Source: Pempheris klunzingeri
Lineage: Eukaryota > Chordata > Actinopteri > Acropomatiformes > Pempheridae
Length of the DNA stretch: 64,000 nt
Direction: 5' to 3'
NCBI RefSeq assembly: GCF_042242105.1
Contig: NC_092016.1
Span: forward strand, 10,058,501-10,122,500
The notes beneath the pieces were generated by a model, which was given only the letters and a program-made list of their open reading frames with translations, made no database searches and was not told the DNA's origin. Shown here piece after piece: positions 1 through 13,079 of this stretch. The translations under genes and the position numbers were made by a program. Within the stretch, counting starts at the first letter, position 1; every line of letters starts with the position of its first letter.

Positions 1-59
1 CTGCTTTTTGTTGTTGCATTTTGGATGCTAACAAAGACACCTCTCAGAAGAGTGGGGGG

Positions 60-125
60 CAGGGCCAGATTAACCTGCCAGGGAGCCCCCAGGGGGTAAA
101 ATTGATCCGCAGGGGCCCCTATGAG
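60..125. repeat. Possible end of a hAT-like DNA transposon
   Basis: A GC-rich stretch begins CAGGGCCAGATTAACC and continues into runs of GGGGGCCC-type sequence. Many fish genomes carry repeats with a CAGGG-type end followed by GGATTAAC and GGGCCC blocks, so this resembles a hAT-type terminus; that is a remembered resemblance, not a search result. A related string (AGCCCCCTGGGTAAAATG) recurs near 1526-1545, at the far side of the inverted repeat described next, so the two may belong to one composite insertion. No target-site duplication was identified. Confidence 0.25.
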
Positions 126-333
126 CCATTTCCACTGTAGACGGTTTGACTTGTTACCACAGGAAACATTAATTGTCCCTGTAAGACTGTGAACCACACT
201 GCACATCGCCAGGACCCAAACAATGGCCTCTTTTCCACCGCAGGAATCTTTGTCATTTTCCCGGGATTTCGCTGATTGGTGGAACACACTACAGTGTTCC
301 GCACTTCCGTCCACCCGCCATGTTTAAACCAGT

Positions 334-770
334 GTGGCTGCAAACTTGTTTATTTCATTTCTACGAGCTTCACTTCCTTTGTGTTTTAATCATTTGGAAA
401 ATGGAGCTACGAGAAGTGGACGGACGACGAGGTCCAGGCTCTTTTTAGCGTATTTACCGAGGAAGAAATTCAGCGGGACTTCCGAGTCAAAACGACCGAG
501 TCTATGGAAGAATAGCAGACAAGCTGGTGAAGCTAAATGTAGGACACACGCCGAAACAAAGTTCGTGAAAAGTTGAAGAAACTTAAGCAAGATTATAAGA
601 AGCTGAAGGACCACAACAGTCGCAGTGGGTCCGACCGCCGTACTAACAATTTGTTTTACCACGCCCCCATACGTCATCAGCCTGATTTGAATACATTTAC
701 TGGAACTTTGAGGTGCGGTGGAAACGCAAACCACACAGATTACCAGGAATTATTTTACACAGGTAAATAA
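334..770 (+). pseudogene. Broken Myb/SANT-like protein, left arm of inverted repeat
   Basis: Two overlapping open frames (334-576 and 573-770) together read as one decayed gene. The first opens with MAANLFISFL and ends after a SLWKNSRQAG segment; the second carries KLKQDYKKLKDHNSRSGSDR. In the intact relatives these belong to one Myb/SANT-like domain followed by a basic helix, so the frame break marks it as dead. The reverse-complement copy at 1171-1458 preserves more of the N-terminal domain (KWTDDEVQALLS) but is also interrupted. It is probably the DNA-binding partner gene of a Harbinger-type transposon. No function is proposed. Confidence 0.45.
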
Positions 771-1170
771 ATTCCTGGTAATAAAAAATCCTGGAAATGT
801 TGGTGGTAAATAAATTCCTGGAAATAAAAGTTACTTAACTGTATTATTTGCACTTGAGCTTTCTTGATAAGGACAGAGCGCAACATGTCATAGCCTACTT
901 TGAAAAACCACGTCCAACAGAGAGGAAAACAATCTGCAACAGAATATGACATTAGCCCCTTTTCCACCAACATTTCCAGGATTTTTTATTAGGCCTACCA
1001 GGAATTTATTTACCTGGGTAAAATAATTCCTGGTAATCTGTGTGGTTTGCGTTTCCACCTCACCTCAAAGTTCCGGAACATTTATTCAAATCAGGCTGAT
1101 GACGTATGGGGGACGTAGGCCTATAGTACGGCGGTCGGACCCACTGCGACTGTTGTGGTCCTTCAGCTTC

Positions 1171-1458
1171 TTAAAATCTTGCATACATTTCTTCAGCTTT
1201 TAACGAATTTGTTTTGGCGTGTGCCTTACATTTAGCTCCGCCAGCTTGTCGGCTATTCTTCCATAGACTCGGTTGATTCGAGGTGCCAACTCGAAGTCCC
1301 GCTGAATTTCTTCCTCCACAAATTACACTCAAAAGAGCCTGGACCTCGTCGTCCGTCCACTTCTCGTAGCTTCTCTTCTTTTGCTCCATTTTCCAAATGA
1401 TCAAAACACAAACGAAGTGAAGCTTGTAGAAATGAAATAAACAAGTTTGCAGCCACAT
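1171..1458 (-). pseudogene. Broken Myb/SANT-like protein, right arm of inverted repeat
   Basis: A minus-strand frame of 95 codons contains MEQKKRSYEKWTDDEVQALL, the first helix region of a Myb/SANT- or MADF-type DNA-binding domain, followed by GRNSAG and SLWKNSRQAG. It mirrors the sequence at 334-576. The middle has drifted relative to the left arm, so the two arms are not recent identical copies. It has no C-terminal half and no recognisable promoter. Read as transposon debris. Confidence 0.45.
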
Positions 1459-2715
1459 TGGCTCAAACGTGGAAGTGCGAAATGCCGCAAGTGTGTTCCA
1501 CCAATCAGCGCTCTTCAGCGCACAGCCCCCTGGGTAAAATGAAAAGTACCATTTACCTCCAGTGCAGAGATTAGCACGCTAACTAGCTAGCTCACAACAT
1601 CACTAATCAGTAAAGATGCCTATAATTGTATCAGTTTATACACTCTATATTTGTAGACACATGAATAAAGACGCCACACCTTACACTGCACGTCTTGTAC
1701 ATATGTTGTTTGGGTGATTGTGAGGATCTGTCTCTCCGTCAGTGAGGTCTCATGTTAGATTGCCTTTAACGTTATCCACTTTTGTTTTCTTAGAAGCTCA
1801 GTTTTTTTTTGGTTCGGCAGCTCATAAAAACTAATTTATGGGTTCTTTACCCTTTTGGTGGTGCGTGTTTTACCCTCCAGTGTGAGCAGGACTTAAATGC
1901 ACTCAGTCGAATCACAATACCAGGACCTAGATATTGAAGAAGCTACCTGGAATTCAGCCATCATTAATTGTATTATTTTCTTCCTGTGCTTCACCTATTT
2001 TGACATGTCAACATGTCTCCACTGACAAAGGCATAATAACCTCCTCCTGAGGTAACATGATTGAGCATATCTGTTTTGGATTACATACTGGACAATGCGG
2101 GCAACCTCCACAGGGCCCTCCAGAAGCACATGGTCCTCTCAAGTGTCAGATTTACTGCATATCAGTCGGTTTTGGTAATTTGATTAAATTTTGACCTTAA
2201 AAAACATTGGCTTCACATGAAACATTTCAAAGTTGTTACATAAAATAATCAGATCATAATTATGGGTAGACCTGATGGCTAAGGTGTCCCTGATTCCTGT
2301 CAAGTCCAAGTCCAAGTCTGACCAAGAACCTTTCTTGCATGTTCTTGCATTGCTCCATGCATCTCCCCTTTCTACTGCCTACTGTCACATAGCTAAATGC
2401 CAAGAAACATACCAAACTGTATGCAGGCACAGAAGGCACAAAATAATGAAGGTCTTAAACTACAGATTTTGACACAGTGGCCCTCTTTAAGTCAGTGCCT
2501 CTAGGTCAGGTAATAGCTAGAGCCATTTTGAGTCCTTCATCATGTCAGATGGCAGTCCTTTAGTGAAACATATTCCAAAACTGATCAATTAAATGAGCAC
2601 AAACCAGATGACGCAAGCCTGTAGCTTTTGTGGCCCCTAGAGTTCTGGTGTGCTGGGGCAGTTGTCAGCTTTGACTGGTTGGTAATCTAGCCTTTGGATG
2701 GCGGCACAGACTGGC

Positions 2716-2735
2716 ATACACACACACACACACAC
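2716..2735. repeat. CA dinucleotide microsatellite
   Basis: About ten CA units in a row, followed by an interrupted CACACC tract. A simple tandem repeat in spacer DNA, with nothing to suggest function. Confidence 0.85.
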
Positions 2736-4499
2736 AGACACACACCACACACTTTCAACTCTACCTTTAGGGTCTTGGTCTCAGCCTTTTGTCACTGTGC
2801 TGTGAAACTGCAGCATCAGCTTTTCACATCATACAAAGACAAGTCATCCAATACCACTGTGCCTGGCCTGTTTGTTGGCATTGTGTTGCATTGTGTTGTG
2901 GACACATGGTAAGCCACTGCTTTTGAGGCGGCCACTGGTGCTGGTGGGAAGTGGACGTATCTGCCAACTGCCAGGTCATCCACTTTAGAGAATAACTCTA
3001 AAGGGAGGGGAGGCAGTTAGGCACTGATGCCTCTCCTGGTTAGCTGTCAAACACTGAGCTCTTTGTTTCACTTACATGAGGCCAAGCAGCACAGCCTTCT
3101 GGTTATAATGCACACAAAAGAACAGCTTGTTTTTCCCCAGGTAGTTAAGACAATAGTCCATGAGAAGAAAGAACATAACAATATTCAACAAAGCTGAACT
3201 TCATGCGCCCTTTTGATTAACCAGGCATCAGTTTACAGAGTGCAGAGGCTTTACTGAATATTGCAGAGCTAAATAGAATCCATTCCTAACCTTTTGATTT
3301 GTTTGAACAGTCAAAGTATGTTTTCAAGCAAATAGGTGCAATGCCATTCTTGCTCAAGCCCATCACTATTTAATCCCTCTCAGAATATCTATGAATGAGA
3401 TCCATTCGAGTGGAAATAATTGGATTAGGTACCTACCTGTATGTGCTGGAATACCCGTGGGATCTGAAAGTGAGGTAGTGTCTGAAAGGTAGGGTCACTG
3501 CGTCTCAGTTTTCCAACAGGCAAATCTTCTCAATGGGCCTATTTCTTGCCATTTGTAGCATTCAGCAAAGAAAAATGAAACATAAAAGCACTATTTCCTA
3601 TAACTGGCTCTGATACGCTAACCTGATATATGACACACAAAACTTTGAATTAATGTACATATTAGTTGAAAGTACAACTGTACAATTATTTCTAGAGAAA
3701 GCGAAGAAACTCTTTTCAAATCAGTTTTCCTTTAATCGTTTTTTTTTTTTTCTCTTTGCAGAATCCTGAGCTACGGGGTTGAATGCGAACTTCACAGCTC
3801 CCTTATTCAATATGCAAGTTTTCATGGATTTCTCTTTCCAAGCTTGACAATACTGACACAACAGAGAGTCCAGCAGTGTGGGTCAGTTCATGTAATCCTT
3901 TTTTGGCAGGAGCACACATTTCTCAATTGCAGCCCACAGTTGTTGCCAGGGTGAATGATAAATGCTTGACTGTACTGTAGCTTATCATCCGCACTCAATC
4001 CAATACCATTTAATTAAAGTGGGAGTCTAAATGAGACTGAAAAGCGTGTTTGTCTTTCTGCAAAAGGAAGAGTTAGTACAGGATGTGCATGTGGGGCCGT
4101 GTGTAAACTTTTCTCGACAGCATCGAGTTGAGTAATAGAAAATGGAAATATATGGAGAGTAAGTCCTTGACTCTTGCAAATTTGTTTATTCATTTTGTCA
4201 GGCACTGATTTCTCTGAGATCCACTAAATGTCACACCATACTTAACTGAGGCTCTGGTCATAATGTGATGTAAATACAAAACTGAGCCTGCAGAGAGGAG
4301 ATCTGAAATCTTTTAATGTTGCTTGCAAATACAAGGCTACTTTACACCCTTGTTTTACACTGAATCAAAGAAACAAGATAAGCGGAATAACACAAGCCAA
4401 CCAGTTTCTACAACTCACAAAATATTAATTCATGTCCTAAAGGAACCCAGGGTCTGAATATGTAAAAGTGCAGAAGAGAATCATTATTAAGTACGTACA

Positions 4500-4740
4500 G
4501 TGTTGTGTCTGTTTAACATTGTGCAACACATTCTTACATAATTCGTCCATGCTCGGCAAGGCGAGGGTTCTCCGCTCAGCGACACAGGCCAGACTTGAGG
4601 CATCAGAATGTAATTAATGGTTGCACATTATCAAGCAGCTGTTGGAGGGCTTTGTTCTGGTGCCAGCTCAGCAGTAGCCTCGTGCCTGTCTGTGCTAGGT
4701 AAGAGGGAGGACTCTCCTCTTTAGACTTGAGCCACTCGGC
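4500..4740. promoter_or_regulatory. Candidate conserved non-coding element
   Basis: A stretch with mixed, non-repetitive composition in otherwise AT-rich spacer. It contains GTAATTAATGG (homeodomain-type TAAT cores) and CAGCAGCTGTTG-like E-box motifs. It has no long open frame and no resemblance to a known repeat. This is an impression from sequence texture only; alignment to other fish genomes would decide it. Confidence 0.25.
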
Positions 4741-7700
4741 ATCTGTGTAGACCTCTCATCTGATGGCATCAAAAGCTTTTACAGATAAAGCCATCTTTCA
4801 GCCTCAATACTGCACTTTAAAATCAGTGGATTTGAAAATGTGGGAAATTTTATTACTTTTCCACCTACAGTAACTACTACTGAGTTAAAATTAGTCATTG
4901 TTTGATTAGATGAAAATAACGGTGTTAATAACATAGCTGCAGGAGGTAATATTCAGTCCACAAATACAGTGTAAAATGAACTTGCTGAGCACTATAACCT
5001 CCTATGGTGCTGTACCATTTATCTCATCCCTTACACATTGCTCAATGATGTGAACATGATGTCATCTGTGCTTCTCCGATTGCAGCATACAGTATCATTT
5101 GACTGGCATGCATAACCCACAAACCAGTACAGTTACTAGCGCCAGTCAAGTCAGCAGTAGAGGGTAATAGGCAACATTGGAAAAATTGTGTAACACTTCA
5201 TTCAGTTGTAAATGCAGAGGTATGCAATAGTATCAATACAGATGGTAGGAATATGGGTCACTAGGCTTTGAAAGTTTGTGGAAAAGAGACCCTGAAAGGA
5301 GGTGCAGTTCTCACGACTCACCCCTGAATCATTAAAAATGCCTCCTGGAATCACTGTTACTCACAGCTTGACAAAAACCCAACCCACAAATGGCTCAACA
5401 CAGTGATGACCTCACTGGATCCATAGCCATTTTGGATGCAGTCCAAATGTTTTTATTTGCAGGTTTTATGAGATTTCCACTACTGATATGTGTCATTAAG
5501 ACTGAATGAGTGGGTACTCTATTTTGTAATTACAGGAAGCTGTAAGTGGCCTGAGTCAGTTTCAGCTGAAGTGATTGTGAGAGGAAATGCATTGCAACAC
5601 AGGCAAAGTTATTTTCCCTCAGACCTACTGGGTTTTTGCTGTGTAAAGTAAAACAGAGCTGGACTTGTGTTAGATGTGGTAGTTTATTCATGCTAAAGTA
5701 CTAAAAAGATTAACTGTGTTTCTGTCTGCAGAGCCCCAGACTGAGTTGTAGCTATACAGTAAGATTAACAGCAGAACAACGCAGGCATAAAGTATCATAC
5801 ATCTGTATGAAAGGGCCAGAACTCAACCTCTCGAGACAAATGTGCCAATTAAATATCTAAACATAATCATCATAATATTGCCTACATGTTGTCTTTAGCC
5901 ACTATTGGTTTAGACAAGAACCTTTGTAAAAACTTAATGATATTAACCTGCTTCCCCCCATCTCACTCAGCATCATAAACTGCTTCATAAATTGGTATCT
6001 GTGCTTGGTAAGCACTACAAAAGGCTACTGTAAATGCACTGGACTTTAAATCATCACACATACCATGAGTGGGTTCCCTATTGATTATAGCTGGCACCAT
6101 TACTCAAAAGATCTCATTGTGTCATTTAAGTAATTGAGAAGATTATTACTTAAAACGAAGAACTACTTAACATTGATCAGAATCCTCAGCTCCACTTTGG
6201 TACATTGAATAAATAACCTGGGTGTGAATCCCCAATATACAGTGCTCATTAAAGCTCATTGCATGCTGACATCACAAATCCTGACACGCAGAACCTCCCA
6301 GTTTCATCTTCATGAGTGCCTTCACCCTGCAGTGCATTTATGCTTAAGTAGCAGATTATAGATCAGCTCTTGCAGAACTACTTCAGGCCTAGTACTGTGC
6401 AATGTGAAAGTGCTGTTTCAAAGGCACGATTATCTGGTGGCCACACCGTCAGATGTCTGATGTGATGTACAATGTTAATTAAGATTTTGTTTTTGTTTGT
6501 TTTTTTTTTCACAAAGAAGCTGACGAAATGTATTGTATAACAGTGCAACATCTGTTTGGCTTTGCAATATTCAGGATGTCTCAGTATGCAGTCCTCCCCA
6601 GTTGACACACATATCCTGTGTCTGATGGGAAAGCAGAGCAGTGTGACAAACAGGTCATGAGCATCTTCTCGGGGCAGCGAGGGTCATGTGAGCGGCTGAG
6701 AAAGGCTCCAGTCCGGGAATAATTCTTTGAAGCAAATGGCAAGAAATCCTCAAGGACAAGACTGACATCCCCAAATGATCTCGGAGTTTGGGACAATAAA
6801 CTAAACTTTTTGGTTATCTGATTATTCCCCCCCCCTCTCCCACACTGTTCAGCAGCTACTATCAAATTCAAAGCGAGCTGTCTAATACATTAATAATATC
6901 TCCGAATGGATCAAAAGGGAAACAGTCAATTTTAATAGTATGCACACACTGCAATACAGATCTTAGCCAGTACAAAAGAGAAAAAGCCTTGTACATAGAA
7001 AGTTGTGTTCACGTGCAAAAGAAAAATACTGGGAACACACAGTTGTTTTTCATACTGATTCAGCAAAATAGAAAGATCCATGCTTAACAGAACCCTTATG
7101 TCTCTGTAAACTGGTGACATTGAAATGACATGTAAACAAAATACATATACCCCACTGTCCAGTAGAGCTAGAATAACCTCAAATGTCATTAATTATGTAA
7201 AAAAGAAAAAAGATAGATATTCCAGAAAAAGAAGAAAACATATGACCTAGTCTTTGACATCACAGTACACATATTTATGTATGAACATCTGCTCTGCTTG
7301 GGGCTATTTTGAGCTTGATTTTTTTTTTTTTATTCAAGGTCAAGCAAAACTGCATGATCTGCACAACACTCTGCATGATCAAAGTGTCGTTACCGCTTCA
7401 GTCGCTTCTTTATTGGTATTACAGTGAGAAATTTGTTTAGTTACGGGCCTTTGCCTCGGGGGGAATTTCTTCTTTGGCATTGTCCTACAACTCAGACAGA
7501 GGAAGTTATTGCAAAATCCTGGATTTCCACAGAAAATAAGTCACTGTTCGCCTTCATAAAACACTCCAGAGTGTTTGTTCTTGTGAAAGTTTGTTTGTGC
7601 TTAATCATGCTCTTCAGTGGAGTGTGTACAGTCAATTCAAAAATAAAATGAGTGAGCTACATCTCCTAAAGCAAAAGCCTATCTGTCAAAAGAAGTGTCT

Positions 7701-10700
7701 GGTTTTCTTTAATTATTTTTTGTTCACAACGCGACCCACATCCTTCAGCACTGAATAAATGAGCTCTCGACTGAAATGAAAGGAGAACTGAGCAGGAGAT
7801 GCTCTGCCTTATTTATTTGTTTATATCATGACGCCACACTCTGTAGTAACTTCCTAAAAGAATGGGGTTGTCAAGACTGTTGAAGTATGCACACAGCTTT
7901 ATTCACCCTATCATGTTATGTTGAAATTGTGCACCTGCATGTAATGTTCCACCACAAATGACATGTCCTTAGAGACTTCATAAGGGTGGCAGTTTACAGC
8001 ATGTAAATAAGCAAATCAGGGATTTTCAGTTATTATTCTGCATCAGAAGTCACCGGTGAAACTCCTACACAATGTGTTAATTTACTGGAATACAAAAATA
8101 AACACAGATAGCAGTTTCAGATGTGAAATCTATTTGATAGAGTATAATATGTCAGCCATCAGGAAATGGTTTCCTGTCATTTGCAGCCACAGTTTTACTC
8201 TAAATTCAATGGTTCTTAGAAAGTCTTATGGCACAGGTATGTGTCTCTCTTAATGATGTCTTTGAAACAAGTTTCCTCCTCTTTCTTTCACAGTGTCAAT
8301 TATAGATGAACACAAGATAACTGGTGGTTTATTTACTGTACACCTGCTCAGGTGTAGTGAGTTCAATGTTTCCTTTGGAATATTGAATACAGAGCTCCTA
8401 ACTACACCACAAGCTGCGAAAGAAACATAAATACATATAGTTGAGCAATGAGGCGAGATGACCACTGTCAGCAGAAGTAAAAGGGCTAGGGCAGTAAATT
8501 GGCTCTGAATCGACGAGTGTGAGTGATGGGTTGTGGGAAACTGAGCTCATTTCCTCCTTCAAGGTCAAGGTTCACTAAACAAAAGGGTACTACGTCAACA
8601 TCCAGGTATTTGCATTGCACATCACAGAGAAATGTAAAGAATGGTTTATACTTCTTACCGTAATGACAAACCTTTTCTAAAGAGTGACAATAGTAAAAAT
8701 ACAGACAAGCAAATGTAATCAAATATTTTGTTATTTAAGTGCATTTCACAGTATTCCTCAAAATCATAAGATTTCTCTTTCTGTGAGAGGGTGCTACAGT
8801 ATGTGTATGTCTGCATAAGAATCTAAATTTATCAGTCTGTTGGAGAGGCAGTAGCACACAGCTGAGTCCTGTAGAGAGGTTGTGTCTGGGCCACTAAACA
8901 CGTCCCGTGTGCTGAGCACCGTGGGGTACGCAGGGCCATCTGCTTTCTATACTGGGATGTGAGGCAAAGCAGGCGGGGTAAGGGATGAGTTTCTTGTGGC
9001 AACACCCGTAATCAATAAGTATTGATTCCTCACTTATCTCAAATACAGCCTGGCTGATGAGATGTCACACATCTGACCTCCTGCAGGGAGAGGAGAGCGA
9101 GGGATTATTGTCAGCAGAGTAAACGCTGTGCTGTGTGACAAAGACACAGCATTACGTGTATGCCGGCAAAAAGCTTGCATACCTGCGGTTCGTAGGAGGC
9201 AAACGCAGGCAAACACAACCAGTCAGAGGACTATCTCCTTTACCATGTCAGACTTGTCAAAGCTTGCATGGACAGTTATCCCCCTGCTACCCGCTTTACC
9301 ATCCATACTCTAAACCTCCTCCCGCTGCTGCTCTCACTCTCTCTTGTTGCAGGCAGACAATTAATCAGTGCTTTGTCGACTGGATGGCTCACATTCACTG
9401 CAGTTGCTGTGCTCAGCAGAAAGGAAAAGTAAATAAAGAGCAAGCAAACCCTCTAAAATGACAGTCATGTGGATGGACAGACTGCTATAGTGACGTTTGT
9501 GACAATATCCTTTTCAAAGCCCTGTTGGTATCACACAGAGACTGAAAGAAAGACTTAATATCACATGTGACAGAATAGCAGAAAGGATGGTAGCATAGTA
9601 TAGAAGTGACAACAAAGCAGCAGTACAGTAAATGCATGTATGGTGCACAGAAACATGCAAATGTATGCAGTAGCAAGCCTACACATCAAAGAGCTCACTG
9701 ACAGGAAACCCAACAGGGCATATGAAAGTGGTGGAGTTATATCATAAACTCCCTTAATGTGCTTTTGTGCTGTGAATGTTAAATGTTTCAACTCTCCCTT
9801 CTCCTACTTCACATTTACATATGCAACAAATCATAATTCCTTGGACAAAAGGCATCTTTTGGTTTCTCTGTCTAATCCTCACTATATGGAGACTTGGATA
9901 GTGACTGCGAACAAAGGCATGAACAGTGGATTTTATGGATGAAGAAAAGTGCATTTGAATTCATTTGGGCAGACATGTTTTGGCTGTCCCTGGTTCAACT
10001 CTACTTACTATATTGAAGTGTTCACTTCTCCAACAATGGAATTCGAAGTGACCACGATGATTGTTTTTGCACCACATCCATTATACCTACTGTAGAGGAA
10101 AATAAAGTCTCTCAAGTGGTTCTGAGTTTTTGTCAAACCACGAAGAAGATTTTTTTCTTAAACTCAACCTCGAACCTTTATGACTTTCTCAACTTAAACA
10201 ATCCGCTCACCAGGTTGTTCAGCCTGTATGATGTTGACAGGGAAGCTGAAGCATGACTCACATATTTGAGGACCTCATGAACAATGAAAACCACTGTCAC
10301 CACTTCAAAAGCTTAGAAACAGGCAGATTTCCCAGACATGACACTCTTGTGGAGTTTTGGACATCCCCACCTTTTAAAAAAAACCTCAACATATCCGTAC
10401 ATGCCAGGGCAGTTGAATCACCCTCTCAGAGACATGATTTTTCCCTGATTTTCAGCGTCCCGTTGATCCAGTTTTCTCTACAGTGGGGGGAAAATGTCCA
10501 CACGGCTGCCAGTGGCTTACAAGTTTGTCCTGGAGTCACAAGGAGTAATATAATATCTACTGTAGGTCTGAATGAACTGCTTTTAATTGCTGCTTAATGA
10601 ATACTGCTCCAATAAAATGTTTATTTTAAACGACACAATGTTGTTCTTTCTTTCTATGACCAACATCTTTTGGCTTATTTGTAGATAGTGTCAAAAACAC

Positions 10701-11345
10701 CTTTATACTAGGAATGCACAGATGGTGAATTGCTGGGCTGATACCAGTGCTAATGTTTAAAATAACAATTTGGCTGATAGCGGATACTGATGTCTCTGCT
10801 TTGTTGTTGTTATTGTTGTTTATTTTGTTTTTGTTAATATTAACTCTCTGCCTTTCTCTCTTAGGTTTACAACTCATTCAGCCCTTCATTATGCTATCGT
10901 AGAATGAGCGCAAAATCAATCATAGAAATTCATGATATGTTTAACATAACCTCTCATATAAAAGAACCTTATCTTGTTAGTGATCCCTTTAGCTTTGCTT
11001 TCTGTGGGGATTTTGTTTTTGCCTTTCTCAAATCCAGCTGATATCTTGCTGGTAGAGGTTTGTGCTTTTTGGTGTCCAGTTCATCTTTCCGTTTTTTAAA
11101 TCAGCTCTGATTCATGTCTGTTTTTCAAATGTGTCATGAGATTTGATGTGCTAAAATTCTTTCTCGGAGCAGCCTATCTCATATTGAAATATCATTGGAA
11201 CATGTCTTACAAACTGCATGTCGAACACGATAACATTAGTTTAACTTTTATTTGAAAGCAAACCACACGTTTGCCCTCTTACGATACGCCAGAGACATGT
11301 CCAGCCAGTGGTTTCTTCTCTGAATCAGCAGCTGGCTATTTTAGC

Positions 11346-11540
11346 TACCACTGGGGTTGCCCAGGTCACCTGGCAGTGCACACACCATTAAGGCTTAGTC
11401 CTTGCTGCAGCAGCCCAGGTTCAAGTCCGGCCTCTGGCCCTTTGATGCATGTAATCCCCTCTCTCAATCCTGCTTTACTCAACTCTGTCCTATCAAATAA
11501 AGCACATAAATGCCCAAAGCAAATAATCCAAAAAAAAGTT
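11346..11540 (+). repeat. tRNA-derived SINE, teleost type
   Basis: The body carries a pol III B-box-like string GGTTCAAGTCC, followed by CGGCCTCTGGCCCTTTGATG and then CATGTAATCCCCTCTCTC. It ends in a CTGTCCTATCAAATAAAG tail with an A-rich terminus containing AAATGCCCAAAG. This order (tRNA-like head, ATGTNATCCCC segment, CTGTCCTATCAATAAAG, AATGCCCAAA) is the layout of an abundant SINE family in percomorph fish. The head is degenerate, so it is an old copy and not a functional tRNA gene. Confidence 0.75.
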
Positions 11541-11879
11541 AGCTGCTATTGTCCAAGTCCACCTGCACATAATAAACAAAACATTTAGCCAGTGCGAAAT
11601 TGATGCAACTCAAGAGGCGAACACTAGCCGCTGATATTTGATGAATGTCATCCTAATGTATGACAGGCTGATAGTAGCGAACCAGGCAAATATTGGCACA
11701 TGCCGATGTTCGGCCAATACATTGGTGCGTCCCTACTTTATACTTAATAGAACATTGGGAAAATGACAGAGCAAAAACTGGCAAGGGATCAGAGCAGAAA
11801 GGATTGGAATAATTGCATTTGTGACTACCACGCAATTACAGTTACATACACAAAATGAGCTCCTTGATTCCTAATTTGC

Positions 11880-12130
11880 AGATCATGACTGCTGTGAAAT
11901 GCAATTAATGGGTCCCTGATTTATTTAGTGAGCTGTGATGAACGACTTCATCCGAAGCTCGCTGAGACACACTGCATTGTACAACACTCCATCCTGGCTA
12001 AGCATGAGGTGCTCTTTCAGAAAGTGAATAATATGATTCTGTCTGCGGGAATGTAAACGGAGACAGAAAAGTAAAGGCGCATTCAAAGGAATGTAAATTT
12101 AGATGCAAGTAAAAGAATACAATGGCCTAA
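11880..12130. promoter_or_regulatory. Candidate conserved non-coding element
   Basis: Contains ATGCAATTAATGGG (octamer-like plus TAAT core), GAATAATATGATTC and repeated GGAATGTAAA strings, with no open frame and no simple repeat. The density of homeodomain-type cores resembles developmental enhancers in vertebrate gene deserts. Inference from texture only. Confidence 0.25.
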
Positions 12131-13079
12131 ATTCACTGTTCACACATATCAAGTTTTATATAGAAACGGGAAACAAAGCTAGGAATCACCTGACAGATTC
12201 AACAGTGTGTCGCTCTGAGGTGACAGGGATGTCAAAACAGTCTTGTTTGGAATGAGTCAGGTAGAGTGCTATGCAGAGGGCACGTACTGTCTTTCTTTTT
12301 TGTTCAAACAAATATATGCCTGGAGAACAGTCTGCAAAATGTGAGACAACACAATTCCCTGGATGACTGCCTTGTCCCCTGCAGGTACATGCAAGCTACT
12401 CGAGGATTTTTAGGAAAAACAGGACGACGTTTGGCAATATTTGGAGGTAGACTCTCAAAGTGTCTGCTTTGTAGTTAAGCTTTCTATATGATGTGAAGGA
12501 TTAATGACAATGTGAGGGAAATGTTTATCAAGCTGCAAAGCCTCTATTTATCTTAGCTGTACTCCCAGAGGAAAGGAAAATTCAAATTATGATCGCTCCT
12601 ATGTCTAGCCTATTTCTCCTAGATTACTGAGCTAAATTCAACATCAATATGAGATTTTGACCATTTTCTCATACTGGTTAAATTCAGCTCCTAAGAAGTA
12701 GCCTTCCTCTTGTCTCATCCCGATGTTGCTCTTTTTTTCTCTCACTGCACCAACCTTTATTTGTCTTAACCAATTAGGTCTTGAGATAACAGGAAATCAG
12801 AAATTAGTCTCTCAAATTCAAGTCCCAACTCTATCTGTTGTCAGAGTTGTCTCGGTCTTCCATCAGCCAAAATGAGCACAGCAAAGGAACTCCTGCTTTT
12901 CTTGTGTCTCTTCTTTTATTCTCAAATTGGACAGAATAATTTGTCTTTGATTGATTTATTCTTTTGCTCCTTATTTCTCCCAAACGGGGCGGGAGGCGGG
13001 TTATTTCTCATTTATTTCTGATGAGTCAAAGAAAAGTCTATTGTGAGCAGCAAAATTTTCCTCTGGGCCATCATAAATG

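Larger units (their letters stand above)
255..1545. mobile_element. Large imperfect inverted repeat, Myb/SANT-carrying transposon relic
   Basis: The left arm (about 255-805) and the right arm (about 960-1545) are reverse complements of each other with scattered mismatches and small indels, separated by a loop of about 150 bp. Shared blocks include GCTGATTGGTGGAACACAC near the outer ends, a long central block around the SLWKNSRQAG-encoding stretch, and AATTCCTGGTAA near the loop. The arms encode a broken Myb/SANT-like DNA-binding domain. The right arm, read on the minus strand, retains KWTDDEVQALLS; the left arm has lost part of it and continues in another frame into a lysine-rich stretch (KLKQDYKKLKDHN). 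PIF/Harbinger elements carry such Myb-like proteins, so a non-autonomous Harbinger-type relic is the best guess. No transposase is present. Confidence 0.6.
1600..11345. other. Gene-free AT-rich spacer
   Basis: No exon with recognisable protein similarity and good splice sites was found on either strand. Open frames here are short (under 115 codons), lack family motifs and fall in AT-rich sequence. The stretch includes a short CA repeat at 2716-2735, several poly-T runs (3740, 6490 and 7320 areas), and a block at about 4500-4740 whose unusually balanced composition and TAATTA-type cores suggest non-coding constraint. Upstream EF-hand exons of plcz1 were looked for and not seen. Confidence 0.5.

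Noticed and set aside
9128..9461. Overlapping short open frames near 9.1-9.5 kb
   Set aside because: Neither has a recognisable motif, and composition does not differ from the surrounding spacer.
10253..10597. 114-codon plus-strand open frame
   Set aside because: No family motif, ordinary AT-rich composition, and it lies in repeat-rich spacer. No splice context or neighbouring exon supports it.
11346..11430. Possible tRNA gene
   Set aside because: It has a B-box-like string but no cloverleaf, and it runs into the standard SINE tail.
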